A stretch of DNA of 64,000 bases from Thermohalobacter berrensis (GCF_003609645.1 NZ_MCIB01000039.1:1-64000); one strand, 5' to 3'; positions 26,723 to 36,228 are shown, counted from the stretch's first letter. Numbers and translations: made by a program. The notes: generated by a model from the letters alone, not told the origin.

Positions 26723-27748
26723 CTAATATTCATTTGCAAATACAGGGATACCTTCAGGTTCTCCAAATTCTATTCCAGCTTCTGCAGCAGTTTTACCATC
26801 AATTAATATTTCAATATCTTCAATTTCTTCAAATTGTCTTAGTGTTAATCCTATATTGCTAACCATACTATTAAACACAGGTTCACTTGCTATTGAATCA
26901 ATAGAAGAAACTGATAAATCTATGTAAGCTATTCCATCACTAACCTCTACTCCTTGAAGTTGTACAGTGTCAGGTATATCAGTATATAGACCCGATGAAG
27001 CTGGAGCACCTTTAAATAATTCTTTAAGTGCAGTTAAAACATTTGCTTGTGGTGCTGATGTTGGTATAGTAACTGGAACGTAGTATTCATATTCACCATT
27101 TGAAGTTCCTTTATAGTAAACAACTACCTTTGAATTATAATCTCCTTGTGCACTCATAAGGTTTATATCTTCTCTATTTAAAGGTTTACTTACATCAGTA
27201 CCATACTTTAACTTATCAACTATTTTTCCCTCTATCATAAATTGTACCTTACTTACTGCTGGAAACTCAGTTAAAGTATATACAATACCTCTAACTAGAT
27301 TTTCTTCATCTTTTTGAGATTCATAGTTTAATATATCTTCTGTAAAATCTACCTTACATAAACCTGTATCTTCATGAATAGCCATACCTCTGATTTGAGT
27401 ACCAGCTGGTATAATTGGAGAAAGCCCAATTGCACCTAAATCCTCTCTTAAGATAGGACTGTCAATCATATTTCTCAATGCAGCTTTAGCTATTCCTGTT
27501 TCCCATGGTATTTGTCTTTTAACAGGAATAAGATATCCATTTTCATTTTGGAAATATAATACAGTATCCCTTACTTTAACCTCATTCGATATTTCTATAT
27601 CTTCCTCCACATCACTCCTAATTATTTCTACTTCTGGTTCTTCTTCATTTGATACTAAGTCTTTCATGACATCTACTGCTTTACAGCCATACATCGTAAT
27701 TCCTAAAATTATGACAAGCATTAATACTAAAATTCTTTTTATATACAT
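26723..27748 (-). CDS. gerM: GerM-like spore germination/sporulation lipoprotein with two GerMN domains
   Basis: The 341-residue precursor has a signal peptide with lipobox TMYGC, so it is anchored by lipid outside the membrane. Two GerMN repeats follow, each with the pattern seen in GTQIRGMAIHEDTGLCKVDF and DTVQLQGVEVSDGIAYIDLS, and the closing SKVQFMIEGKIVDKLKYG and IEDIEILIDGKTA. In Bacillus GerM is needed for assembly of the mother cell-forespore secretion complex and germination, and lies next to rph-rdgB-yfcE, the same order as here. The start ATG has GGGGAGG upstream. Confidence 0.9.
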   Translation of the reverse strand: MYIKRILVLMLVIILGITMYGCKAVDVMKDLVSNEEEPEVEIIRSDVEEDIEISNEVKVRDTVLYFQNENGYLIPVKRQIPWETGIAKAALRNMIDSPILREDLGAIGLSPIIPAGTQIRGMAIHEDTGLCKVDFTEDILNYESQKDEENLVRGIVYTLTEFPAVSKVQFMIEGKIVDKLKYGTDVSKPLNREDINLMSAQGDYNSKVVVYYKGTSNGEYEYYVPVTIPTSAPQANVLTALKELFKGAPASSGLYTDIPDTVQLQGVEVSDGIAYIDLSVSSIDSIASEPVFNSMVSNIGLTLRQFEEIEDIEILIDGKTAAEAGIEFGEPEGIPVFANEY

Positions 27749-27816
27749 AAACTACCCTCCCCATATTTTCTGTTACTAAATTATATTAAATACAGGGAGG
27801 GTCTATGCTAATTTTT

Positions 27817-29883
27817 CTATTTTTCTTTGCTTTCAAGGTATTTTATTATACCATTTACGATAGCTTGTGCTGCTCTATCTTGATAACTGTCTGTTACAGC
27901 TAGCATTTCCTCTTCTTCATTGGTTAAAAAGCCTAACTCAACTAATACAGCTGGCATTTTAGTTTCCCTTACTACTACAAACTCTGGTTTCCTTATTATA
28001 TCCCTATCCTCTCTTTTTAGTTCTTCTAGTAGTGCAAGGTGTATAGCCTCTGCAAATGGGAAGTTATCTTCTGTCTTTAATTCACTTTCATATGCTGGAC
28101 AATAGAATGTTTGAATTCCAGAAACATCCCTTTTAGGATGTGCATTAAAGTGAATACTCACAAACAAATCTCCATCTGCGGCATTTGCAATATCTGCCCT
28201 TTCATAAAGATCTACAAACTTATCACTTTCTCTTGTAAGTACTGTTTTAAATCCTAATTCTTTTAATTTTTCGTTTAATTTTAGTGCAACTTTTAAATTT
28301 AGATATTTCTCTTTAACCTTTGTTACATAACCATGGGTACCTGGGTCTTTTCCACCATGTCCAGGGTCAATAACTATTACTTTATCACTATACTTACTAT
28401 CTTCTTCTTTTTCTTCAATCTTCTCTTTAACAAAACTAAATTCTACTTCATCATCTCTATCTCTAGACTCAATCTCATATTTTACATTTTTTTGAAGCTT
28501 TATTTTTATAACTTTATCATCATCAATTTCCTCTACTTTAATATTATTTATGAAGTCATCATTTATTACTAATAATCCATCTTCAATCCTCGTTCTTCTA
28601 TCAGGTAGTTTTACTGTTATTATTCTTTTATCTTCATTATATTCTACATCATAGCTTGTCCTGCGTGTAGCATCAATCTCTAGATTAGCTTCTAAGTCTT
28701 CAACATCATAATCCATTTCATCTAAAACTTTATCATCAACAAAAAGGATTATTTTATCTTTATCAAACTCTGCAATTAAATTTGGTTTTTCTTCTTTTTC
28801 TTTTATATCTAACACTATTCGTACTATTTTTTCCTTATTACTGTATAAACCATCAGGCATAAACTGTGATGTTCTTATTCCTTTTAAATATTCAGTTTCT
28901 ACATCATATTTATTTTTTTCTGTGGCCAGTATTGAATCCATTAAATCTAACACTATTCTATCAGGATTGGAAAGTCTTAATACATTATAATCTGGAACCT
29001 TAGATGTATTAATTACAATAGCATCTTTTCTATCTACCTTCTCAAGTTCTATATCTTCAACTTTATTTAAAAATGATATTTCAAGTTTTTTATCGTTAAT
29101 ATACTTTATTTTATGTTCTACTAGCTTGTCTAGTTCTACTACGACTCTTGTTGTATTTGGGTCTGTTGAAAATTGTGAAGTCCTAACTTCTTTAATAGGG
29201 TATTCATCTATATCTATCTCAACAACGCCATTAGACTCAATTATATTTTCGTTTTCTATATTAAGTTTAGTCTTAGGTATATCAACAACAAGTCTATATG
29301 GATCCTCAAGATAAATAGAATTATAATTTACCATACCTGTAGTTTCTACAATAATTTTAGGCATGGACCCCTTTAAATCAACTAAAATGTTGGTAATCTC
29401 TTGTTCATTATAATCAATAGTTCCTGTCCAAGTTTCTGGAATCCATCCTACCTTAAAACCTAGTGCCTCTGATACAAACCTTAAAGGTACCATAGTTCTA
29501 TCACTTATAAGTTTAGCTGGTACTCCATATGGAAGTTCCTTTTCTTCCCCGTTTATTTTTACAGTAGAACTATCTATTTTTAATATTATTTCTTTATCTG
29601 AAGTTTTTATTGTTGCCTCTCTATTTTCTTGATTCCAACTAATATCTGCCATCAAGTGATTAGCAACAAATCTTATTGGAACTAAAGTTCTATTATCATA
29701 TAAAACAGGGGGTACATCCGAGTCTATAGGTTCTCCATTAATTAATACATTTATTTTCTTTAATTTTACTGTATCTCCATCAACCCTTACATCTACCAAC
29801 TCAGGTTCATATTCAGCATATGAAATATGTACTACTCCTAGTATCATTACTAAAATAATACTTAATGCAACTAATCTCTTCAT
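27817..29883 (-). CDS. Secreted N-acetylmuramoyl-L-alanine amidase with stalk and AMIN domains
   Basis: A 688-residue secreted peptidoglycan amidase. An N-terminal signal peptide (about 1-23) is followed by a copper-amine-oxidase-like stalk pair (INGEPIDSDVPPVLYDNRTL and PYGVPAKLISDRTMVPLRF), three AMIN-type beta domains (about 155-480) and a C-terminal amidase_3 domain. The zinc site is visible as VIDPGHGGKDPGTHG (about 507), the glutamate after YLNLKVAL, and SIHFNAHPKRDVSG (about 578), with the catalytic glutamate in AVLVELGFLTNEEE. AMIN domains usually target such enzymes to the septum. An acidic linker KEKIEEKEEDSKYS precedes the catalytic part. It lies 68 bases upstream of gerM and could be cotranscribed with it. 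Confidence 0.92.
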   Translation of the reverse strand: MKRLVALSIILVMILGVVHISYAEYEPELVDVRVDGDTVKLKKINVLINGEPIDSDVPPVLYDNRTLVPIRFVANHLMADISWNQENREATIKTSDKEIILKIDSSTVKINGEEKELPYGVPAKLISDRTMVPLRFVSEALGFKVGWIPETWTGTIDYNEQEITNILVDLKGSMPKIIVETTGMVNYNSIYLEDPYRLVVDIPKTKLNIENENIIESNGVVEIDIDEYPIKEVRTSQFSTDPNTTRVVVELDKLVEHKIKYINDKKLEISFLNKVEDIELEKVDRKDAIVINTSKVPDYNVLRLSNPDRIVLDLMDSILATEKNKYDVETEYLKGIRTSQFMPDGLYSNKEKIVRIVLDIKEKEEKPNLIAEFDKDKIILFVDDKVLDEMDYDVEDLEANLEIDATRRTSYDVEYNEDKRIITVKLPDRRTRIEDGLLVINDDFINNIKVEEIDDDKVIKIKLQKNVKYEIESRDRDDEVEFSFVKEKIEEKEEDSKYSDKVIVIDPGHGGKDPGTHGYVTKVKEKYLNLKVALKLNEKLKELGFKTVLTRESDKFVDLYERADIANAADGDLFVSIHFNAHPKRDVSGIQTFYCPAYESELKTEDNFPFAEAIHLALLEELKREDRDIIRKPEFVVVRETKMPAVLVELGFLTNEEEEMLAVTDSYQDRAAQAIVNGIIKYLESKEK

Positions 29884-30040
29884 TTATTAAGCCCCCTTAT
29901 AAACCATCTCTGACAATTGGTGAAAAAATATGACATAATTTGATATTCACATTTTTATTTATACCATTATTAAAAAGCTAATGTCAATTAATATTAGAAT
30001 TTGTAATGATAATTTAATTTTAGTAATATTTCTTTAATGT

Positions 30041-30066
30041 AAAAAGTGGCCAAAATGGCCACCTTT
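30041..30066 (-). terminator. Terminator of the AIR-synthase-like gene
   Basis: GTGGCCA/TGGCCAC hairpin (30046-30062) followed on the minus strand by TTTTTACAT. Confidence 0.85.
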
Positions 30067-30107
30067 AGCTATTAATGCCAATTTATTCATCTGTGAACAA
30101 AAAATTT

Positions 30108-31091
30108 TTAAACAACTTTATATAACTCATCACTTTCTGGTTGTCCTATTTCAACTATTTGTCCATCATTTTCCATTATGATACCCTCTTCTATTACTTC
30201 TCCAATAACTGAAATATTAATTCCTTCTTTATTTAGTCTTTCTTCTATAATATTAACCTTTTCATCAGGAGCTATTATAAGCATACTTCCGCTTGATATA
30301 AGTTTTAATGGGTCTATATTAAAGAACTTACATATTTCTTTTGTTGAATCTAAAATAGGAATACTATTCTTTTTTATCCTTATTCCCTTACCTATTGCCT
30401 TTGCCGCCTCCCATACTGCTCCTAATACTCCTCCCTCTGTAATATCATGCATATATGGTACTCCAATATTTCCACAAATTATTCCTTCTTTAACAACACT
30501 AATACTATTTAAAAGTTTTTTCCCATTTTCTATTAATTTTTTAGAAATTTTTCCTTGAAGTTTATATTCCAATTCATTTGCAATTATACCTGTTCCTTCT
30601 AGGGCTGCTACTTTGGTAATTAGTACTTTATCCTTTGGCTTTATATTATCTAATGGAATAACTTTTTCTTTAGCCTTCTTACCTATAACCGTAGTTGTTA
30701 CAACAATCTTATTTACTGCATCTGTTATTTCAGTATGACCTCCTATAATTTCAACATTCAGCTTAGAGGCTGTTTCTCCTGCTTCATCCATTATAATTTC
30801 AATATCTTTTTCAGTTGTATCTTTAGGTGCTAGTATTGTCATAAGAAGTCCTATAGGCTCTGCACCATTTGAGGCAACATCATTACATGATATATGTACT
30901 GCTATACTACCTATATTTTTACTTGCACCAGTTATAGGGTCAGTTGAAGTTACGCAGACATCCTTTCCAAAGTCTAATACTGCACAGTCTCTACCTATAC
31001 CTGCCCTTTCCAATACTTCTTCCCTTTTATTTTTTATATTTGAGAAAACTAGTTTTTCTAGTAAATCATTTGGTAATTTTCCTATTTCCAT
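30108..31091 (-). CDS. AIR-synthase-related protein (HypE/PurM fold)
   Basis: A 327-residue member of the PurM/HypE/SelD ATP-binding fold. The N-terminal half has RAGIGRDCAVLDFGKD and TSTDPITGASKNIGSIAVHI with CNDVASNGAEPIGLLMTIL, and the central GGHTEITDAVNK; the C-terminal half has MHDITEGGVLGAVWEAA. HypE proteins make the cyanide ligand of NiFe-hydrogenase, but this protein lacks a C-terminal cysteine (ends DELYKVV) and no hyp genes are near, so it is not a true HypE. The substrate is unknown. The internal ATG at 31089-31091 has GGGAG correctly placed. The gene upstream encodes the DarT-like protein. Confidence 0.85.
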   Translation of the reverse strand: MEIGKLPNDLLEKLVFSNIKNKREEVLERAGIGRDCAVLDFGKDVCVTSTDPITGASKNIGSIAVHISCNDVASNGAEPIGLLMTILAPKDTTEKDIEIIMDEAGETASKLNVEIIGGHTEITDAVNKIVVTTTVIGKKAKEKVIPLDNIKPKDKVLITKVAALEGTGIIANELEYKLQGKISKKLIENGKKLLNSISVVKEGIICGNIGVPYMHDITEGGVLGAVWEAAKAIGKGIRIKKNSIPILDSTKEICKFFNIDPLKLISSGSMLIIAPDEKVNIIEERLNKEGINISVIGEVIEEGIIMENDGQIVEIGQPESDELYKVV

Positions 31092-31158
31092 CCTACCAAC
31101 TCCCAACATAGAAAAATAATTATCAAAAACAATTACACATTTAATATTCTATCAAAAA

Positions 31159-31752
31159 CTATAGTTTTTTCGTAGTGAAAAACCTTTTCCATTCTTCAAC
31201 TGACATTATTTTATGGTCTGAAACTATTGACAATAACTTGATATCTTTAGGTAATATATCGTGAAAAATTAAAACCTCTGCATCATATCCTTTGTTTTTG
31301 TCCTTTCTTTTTTCTAAATTATCTGTAAAGCTTAGGGATGTTTCCCAATATCTTTGAATAATTTTTTCACCATTTTTTTTAATATATTCCTCTGCTTCTT
31401 TAAACTCTTCAATGTTCTTTAGTATATATGGTTCATATAAGCAATTTGCTAAGTTTTCATTTGCAATCCAACACTTTTTAGGGTTAATTTTCACAGCAAG
31501 TAAAGCACTGTGGGAGTGAAAGTAATGGTTGCTTGAGAAGTTCATGCTACCAAATATAGCCTTTTCTCTAATAACCCAATCTGGTATATAAATAGGCTTA
31601 TATTTATCTATAAACCTATGGAACTGTAAATACTTAGTTACATAGGTGTTTTTATCATCATATTTAATCCCTCTATTAAGGGTCTTATTAAGGTCTGTAA
31701 TTGGCACTATATGATATATGTATCCTGTTTGTGTGTAGTCTGAAAATAACAT
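31159..31752 (-). CDS. Uncharacterised protein, possibly DarT-like ADP-ribosyltransferase
   Basis: A 197-residue cytosolic protein. The N-terminal YIYHIVPITDLNKTLNRGI (about 11-29) resembles the YHIT-x-x-NL-x-x-IL-x-x-GL opening of DUF4433 (DarT) proteins, which ADP-ribosylate thymidine in single-stranded DNA. Near the C terminus YDAEVLIFHDILPKDIKLLS places a glutamate at about 159, much like the catalytic glutamate context of DarT. The middle (KPIYIPDWVIREKAIF) does not match clearly. No DarG macrodomain antitoxin gene is adjacent, which argues against a toxin unit. The ATG at 31750-31752 has GGAG upstream; an earlier ATG at 31767 lacks one. Functional assignment is tentative. Confidence 0.5.
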   Translation of the reverse strand: MLFSDYTQTGYIYHIVPITDLNKTLNRGIKYDDKNTYVTKYLQFHRFIDKYKPIYIPDWVIREKAIFGSMNFSSNHYFHSHSALLAVKINPKKCWIANENLANCLYEPYILKNIEEFKEAEEYIKKNGEKIIQRYWETSLSFTDNLEKRKDKNKGYDAEVLIFHDILPKDIKLLSIVSDHKIMSVEEWKRFFTTKKL

Positions 31753-31910
31753 AATTACCATCTCCATTTAAGAAGTCATCTTTATTATTAACTGTTTTGA
31801 AGGGAATTTATTCTAAAAAAATATTTAAAATAATACAATTTAAAAATGGACAAAATATTTATAAAGAATTGTTTTTTGTAGCATATTTTTTATCGTACTT
31901 AATTCAGGAG

Positions 31911-32078
31911 GTGAACACAATAATAAATATTAATTGCTCCGAGGATTGCCTCTATCAGATTGATGGTTTATGTACATTAACTTATGCTGCAAATTCATCG
32001 GGCTTAACCCATAATAATTGTCCCTATTATAAATATAAGAACAAAGCTAATGGAAACAAATTAAAAAACAAAAAATAA
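31911..32078 (+). CDS. Small four-cysteine protein with unusual start codon
   Basis: The reading frame encodes INCSEDCLYQIDGLCTLTYA and then TCP-type HNNCPYY before a lysine/asparagine tail, so four cysteines in a C-x3-C-x6-C and later C arrangement, about 52-55 residues. Small clostridial proteins of this shape are often labelled hydroxymyristoyl-ACP dehydratase by mistake; their function is unknown. A strong AGGAGGTG (31906-31913) directly overlaps GTG (31911), while the optimally spaced codon is ATA (31920-31922). The real start is therefore either the GTG with poor spacing or a rare ATA. A longer frame from 31797 is unlikely because its N terminus is low complexity. Confidence 0.6.
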   Translation: MNTIININCSEDCLYQIDGLCTLTYAANSSGLTHNNCPYYKYKNKANGNKLKNKK

Positions 32079-32113
32079 TTAAAACCCCAGTCAATTTGAC
32101 TGGGGTTTTAATC
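32078..32113. terminator. Bidirectional terminator between the four-cysteine gene and oppA copy 1
   Basis: AAAACCCCAGTCA pairs with TGACTGGGGTTTT; the same hairpin ends the second oppA at 34.05 kb. Confidence 0.92.
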
Positions 32114-33829
32114 TTAATGTTCTAAGATGTATGCATATTTCTTACCATTTTCAACTTGTAATGGAAGTCTTATCATGCCTTTTACGTATGGTCTTTGTAG
32201 TATAAGTGAAACATCATACATATATGGTGCTATAGGCATTTCTTCTAATAATATCTTCTCAGCATCTAACATTGCTTGCATACGCTCTTTTGGATCCATT
32301 GTTGTTTGAGCCTTTTCTATTAACTTATCATATTCTTCATTTGACCAGAAGGCATCATTTACAGAACCATCTGTAATCCACATATCCATAAATGTCATTG
32401 CATCGTTGTAGTCTCCAATCCATCCTGAGAATGCGAAAGCATAATCACCTTTATTTTCTCTATCTATCTTAATCTTAAATGTTGACTGTTCAATTTCAAC
32501 ATCTACACCAAGTACCTCTTTCCAATGTTGCTGCCAGATTTGTGCATTTTGAAGGTTATTATCTCCATTAAATGTTAGGAACTTAACTCCATTTAAGTCT
32601 TCTCTAGTTTTTCCTATTTCAGCTAATCCTTCATCTAGTAATTGATTAGCCTTTTCCTTCATGTCTTCTCCAGCACCTAAGTCTTGGAATAGATCTCCAT
32701 TCATTTCTCTGAATGTCTTTCCATCTACTCCTGGTATTCCTGGAGGTACAAATCCAAATGCTGGTGGTGTTGTTCCTTTAGTTCTTAAATCAAGTATTTT
32801 CTTTCTATCTACAGCCATTGCAAATGCTTTTCTTATTTTAGCATTTTTGAAGAACTCATTTTTAACATTAAACTTGAAGTAGAAAGTTGCTGCCTTTGGT
32901 ACTTGAACTATTTCATCTTTATACTTGTCAATAAATTGTGTTGGTACTTCAATGTAATCTAATTGTCCTGTTTCGTATAAGTTAATTCTTGTGTTTGAAT
33001 CCTTTATCATTGAAGCTTCTATTCTTTCAAGCTTAACTGAGTCTGCATCCCAATAGTTTTCATTCTTTTCCATTACTAGCTTTTGTTCATGTATCCATTC
33101 AGTTATCTTGAATGGTCCACTTGCTACAAAGTATTCTGCTTCAGAACCATATTTATCGCCCCATTTTTCTACTAAATCTTTTCTTACTGGTAAGAATGTA
33201 CTATGTTGTAATTTGCTTATAAATGCTGGGTTTGGAGCCTTTAATGTAACTTGTAATGTCTTATCATCTAATGCCTTAACTCCTACCTTATCAGGATCTT
33301 CTATTTCTCCTATGTTATACGCTTCTGCATTCTTAATGTCATATGCTATAAACGCATATGGTGAAGCAGTTTCTGGAGCTAATGCTCTCTTCCATGCAAA
33401 TTCAAAGTCATGGGCTGTAACTGGCTGTCCATCTTCCCATTTAGCATCTCTTAAATGGAATGTATATACTGTACCATCTTCGCTGATTTCCCAATCTTTA
33501 GCCATTCCTGAACCTTTTTTAATTTGGCCATCATTGTCCATTCTTATAATTCCTTCTAATGTATCTAGTAGTACCTCACTTGAAACTGCATCTTGGCTTA
33601 ATTGTGGGTCTAAACATGGTGGTTCTTCAGCTAAGTTAACTCTAAGTACTTGCTCTTCTGCTAACTTTTCAGTTGCATCATTGTTTTGTTCTTGATTTTG
33701 TTCTTGGTTTTCTCCAGTATTTTCACCTGGTTGTGGTTCTTGAGTATCTTGACCACCACATCCAGTTAGTGCTATGGATGCTACCATAACAAATACAAGA
33801 GTCAAAATAATCCACTTATTACGTCTCAT
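32114..33829 (-). CDS. oppA: Oligopeptide ABC transporter substrate-binding lipoprotein, copy 1
   Basis: A 571-residue precursor. The signal peptide ends in lipobox ALTGC, followed by a linker rich in Gln, Glu and Asn (about 24-55). The mature part is a family-5 solute-binding protein: VLRVNLAEEPPCLDPQLSQD at the start, WEDGQPVTAHDFEFAWKRAL near 135, RKAFAMAVDRKKILDLRTKG near 335 and FAFSGWIGDYNDAMTFMDMW near 460. It captures peptides for OppBCDF. It is a close paralogue of the gene at 34080-35822, differing mainly in the linker. It has its own upstream gap of 250 bases and own terminator. Confidence 0.93.
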   Translation of the reverse strand: MRRNKWIILTLVFVMVASIALTGCGGQDTQEPQPGENTGENQEQNQEQNNDATEKLAEEQVLRVNLAEEPPCLDPQLSQDAVSSEVLLDTLEGIIRMDNDGQIKKGSGMAKDWEISEDGTVYTFHLRDAKWEDGQPVTAHDFEFAWKRALAPETASPYAFIAYDIKNAEAYNIGEIEDPDKVGVKALDDKTLQVTLKAPNPAFISKLQHSTFLPVRKDLVEKWGDKYGSEAEYFVASGPFKITEWIHEQKLVMEKNENYWDADSVKLERIEASMIKDSNTRINLYETGQLDYIEVPTQFIDKYKDEIVQVPKAATFYFKFNVKNEFFKNAKIRKAFAMAVDRKKILDLRTKGTTPPAFGFVPPGIPGVDGKTFREMNGDLFQDLGAGEDMKEKANQLLDEGLAEIGKTREDLNGVKFLTFNGDNNLQNAQIWQQHWKEVLGVDVEIEQSTFKIKIDRENKGDYAFAFSGWIGDYNDAMTFMDMWITDGSVNDAFWSNEEYDKLIEKAQTTMDPKERMQAMLDAEKILLEEMPIAPYMYDVSLILQRPYVKGMIRLPLQVENGKKYAYILEH

Positions 33830-34042
33830 TTAATTTCCCCCTTCTGCAAATTTTGAAATTTTCTAAAAACTAATATCGATTATATTTTTTTATTAAAATC
33901 TTGTCAAGAATTTATTTTTAATTGGTAACAATAGGTAAGTTGAATATTTTTCCATCGGCGTCAAACCTGTATTTTTACAGCTTTATAGCCATTTTAATTT
34001 TGTTACATTTTTTTAGGATTTTTATTAAAAGAATTTAATACA

Positions 34043-34080
34043 TAAAAAAACCCCAGTCAAATTGACTGGGGTTTTAATTT
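34043..34080 (-). terminator. Terminator of oppA copy 2
   Basis: AAAACCCCAGTCAA (34047-34060) pairs with TTGACTGGGGTTTT (34062-34075); near identical to the hairpin after copy 1. Confidence 0.92.
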
Positions 34081-35822
34081 TAATGTTCTAAGATGTACGC
34101 ATATTTCTTACCATTTTCAACTTGTAATGGAAGTCTTATCATGCCTTTTACGTATGGTCTTTGTACTATACGATCAACTGCAAACATGTAAGGTGAAATA
34201 GGCATTTCTTCCATTAATATCTTCTCAGCATCTAACATTGCTTGCATACGCTCTTTTGGATCCATTGTTGTTTGAGCCTTTTCTATTAGCTTATCATATT
34301 CTTCATTTGACCAACCTGGGTCATTAAATTCTCCATTTGTAATCCACATATCCATGTAAGTCATTGGATCATTGTAGTCTCCAATCCATCCTGAGAATGA
34401 GAATTGGTAATTACCTTTATCTTCTTTGTCTAGCTTAATCTTGAATGTTGACTGTTCAATTTCAACATTTACTCCAAGGTTTTCTCTCCAATATTGTTGC
34501 CAGATTTGTGCAACTTGAAGGTTGTTATCTCCATTATATGTTAAGAACTTAAGTCCTTTTAAGTCTTCTCTAGTTTTGCCAACTTCAGCTAATCCTTCAT
34601 CTAGTAATTGATTAACCTTTTCTTTCATGTCTTCTCCAGCACCTAAGTCTTGGAATAAATCTCCATTCATTTCTCTGAATGTCTTTCCATCTACTCCTGG
34701 TATTCCTGGAGGTACAAATCCAAATGCTGGTGGTGTCATACCTTTAGTTCTAAGCTCTAATATCTTAGCTCTATCTATAGCTAATGCAAATGCCTTTCTT
34801 ACCTTAGCACTCTTGAAAATATCGTTTTGAGCATTAAAGTTAAAGTAGTAAACTGCTGCTCTAGGTACTTGCATAATCTCATCTTTATACTTGTCAATAA
34901 ATTGTGATGGAACTACTGTATAGTCTAATTGTCCAGTTTCATATAGGTTAATCATTGTGTTAGAATCATCTATCATTAAAGCTTCTATTCTTTCAAGCTT
35001 AACTGCGTCTGCATCCCAATAGTTTTCATTCTTTTCCATTACTAGCTTTTGTTCATGTATCCATTCAGTTATCTTAAATGGTCCACATGCTACAAAATAT
35101 TCTGCTTCAGAACCGTATTTGTCGCCCCATTTTTCTATTAGGTCTTCTCTTACTGGTAAGAATGTACTATGTTGCAATTTGCTTATAAATGCTGGGTTTG
35201 GAGCCTTTAATGTAACTTGTAATGTCTTATCATCTAATGCCTTAACTCCTACCTTATCAGGATCTTTTATTTTTCCTGTGTTATACTCTTCTGCATTCTT
35301 AATGTCATATGCTATAAATGCATAACTTGAAGCAGTTTCTGGAGCTAATGCTCTCTTCCATGCAAATTCAAAGTCATGGGCTGTAACTGGCTGTCCATCT
35401 TCCCACTCAGCATCTCTTAGATGGAATGTATATACTGTACCTTCTTCATTGATTTCCCAATCTTCAGCCATTCCTGAACCTTTTTTAATTTGACCACTAT
35501 TATCCATTCTTATGATTCCTTCTAATGTATCTAGTAGTACCTCACTTGAAACTGCATCAGTACTAATTTGTGGATCTAAGCATGGTGGTTCTTCACCTAA
35601 GTTAACTCTAAGTACTTGCTCTTCTGCTAACTTTTCACCTTTTGGCTCTTCTTTAGCTTCATCTGTACCCTGTTCTTGTTTATCTGTATCTTCACCAGCA
35701 CCTTGCTCTTGCTGATCTTGTGGCTGAGTATCTTCTCCTTGACCTCCACCACAACCTGTTAATGCTAATGAAGCTACCATTACAAAAACTAGTAGTAATA
35801 CTAGCCATTTACCTTTTCTCAT
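34080..35822 (-). CDS. oppA: Oligopeptide ABC transporter substrate-binding lipoprotein, copy 2
   Basis: A 580-residue precursor with lipobox ALTGC and an acidic Gln/Glu/Asp linker longer than in copy 1. The mature domain is of the same family-5 type: VLRVNLGEEPPCLDPQISTD, HDFEFAWKRALAPETAS and FSFSGWIGDYNDPMTYMDMW. Most residues match copy 1, with differences in the ligand-binding half (DYTVVPSQ versus DYIEVPTQ). Tandem duplication with shared terminators is the simplest explanation. The 480-base upstream gap carries an 11-bp inverted repeat at 35847-35880 and is otherwise AT-rich with the oppF terminator. Confidence 0.93.
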   Translation of the reverse strand: MRKGKWLVLLLVFVMVASLALTGCGGGQGEDTQPQDQQEQGAGEDTDKQEQGTDEAKEEPKGEKLAEEQVLRVNLGEEPPCLDPQISTDAVSSEVLLDTLEGIIRMDNSGQIKKGSGMAEDWEINEEGTVYTFHLRDAEWEDGQPVTAHDFEFAWKRALAPETASSYAFIAYDIKNAEEYNTGKIKDPDKVGVKALDDKTLQVTLKAPNPAFISKLQHSTFLPVREDLIEKWGDKYGSEAEYFVACGPFKITEWIHEQKLVMEKNENYWDADAVKLERIEALMIDDSNTMINLYETGQLDYTVVPSQFIDKYKDEIMQVPRAAVYYFNFNAQNDIFKSAKVRKAFALAIDRAKILELRTKGMTPPAFGFVPPGIPGVDGKTFREMNGDLFQDLGAGEDMKEKVNQLLDEGLAEVGKTREDLKGLKFLTYNGDNNLQVAQIWQQYWRENLGVNVEIEQSTFKIKLDKEDKGNYQFSFSGWIGDYNDPMTYMDMWITNGEFNDPGWSNEEYDKLIEKAQTTMDPKERMQAMLDAEKILMEEMPISPYMFAVDRIVQRPYVKGMIRLPLQVENGKKYAYILEH

Positions 35823-35846
35823 CTAATAATCCCCCTTCGTTGATTT

Positions 35847-35880
35847 TTTAGAATATTGCTAATAATGTAAATATTCTAAA
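35847..35880. promoter_or_regulatory. Inverted repeat upstream of oppA copy 2
   Basis: TTTAGAATATT (35847-35857) and AATATTCTAAA (35870-35880) are exact complements separated by 12 bases, 25-58 bases before the start codon. It may be an operator or a leader hairpin; its arms partly resemble a CodY half-site. Confidence 0.5.
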
Positions 35881-36228
35881 TTCTTATTTTGCACCCCCTT
35901 TACAATAGAAAGTAAAAAGTCAAAAAAATTTTATTTTAGATTTAGAACAATCTAAAATATTACAAGATAATATAAAAGTTATTAATAACTTTTAAAACGT
36001 ATTAATTTTTCTAAGTCTTTATTAATTGTGTGTAATTTATTTGTTACGAGGATTTAATAAAAGTATAAATTATTATTAATAGGATGTCAAGTTAAAAAAT
36101 GGCTTTTAGTTTTTGTTACCTTTTTATATACCTTACTATATTTATTTATTACTAAGATACGCTATATTTTTTTAATTTATTACTATTTTCAAGAATAAAT
36201 AAAAACAAGGATTAAATTATTAACTAAA

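Noticed and set aside
30108-31091. HypE or SelD
   Set aside because: The C-terminal cysteine of HypE and the N-terminal Cys/Sec motif of SelD are missing and no partner genes are present.
31797-31910. Longer start for the four-cysteine protein
   Set aside because: Low-complexity, basic-hydrophobic N terminus without ribosome site; the strong AGGAGGTG lies well downstream.
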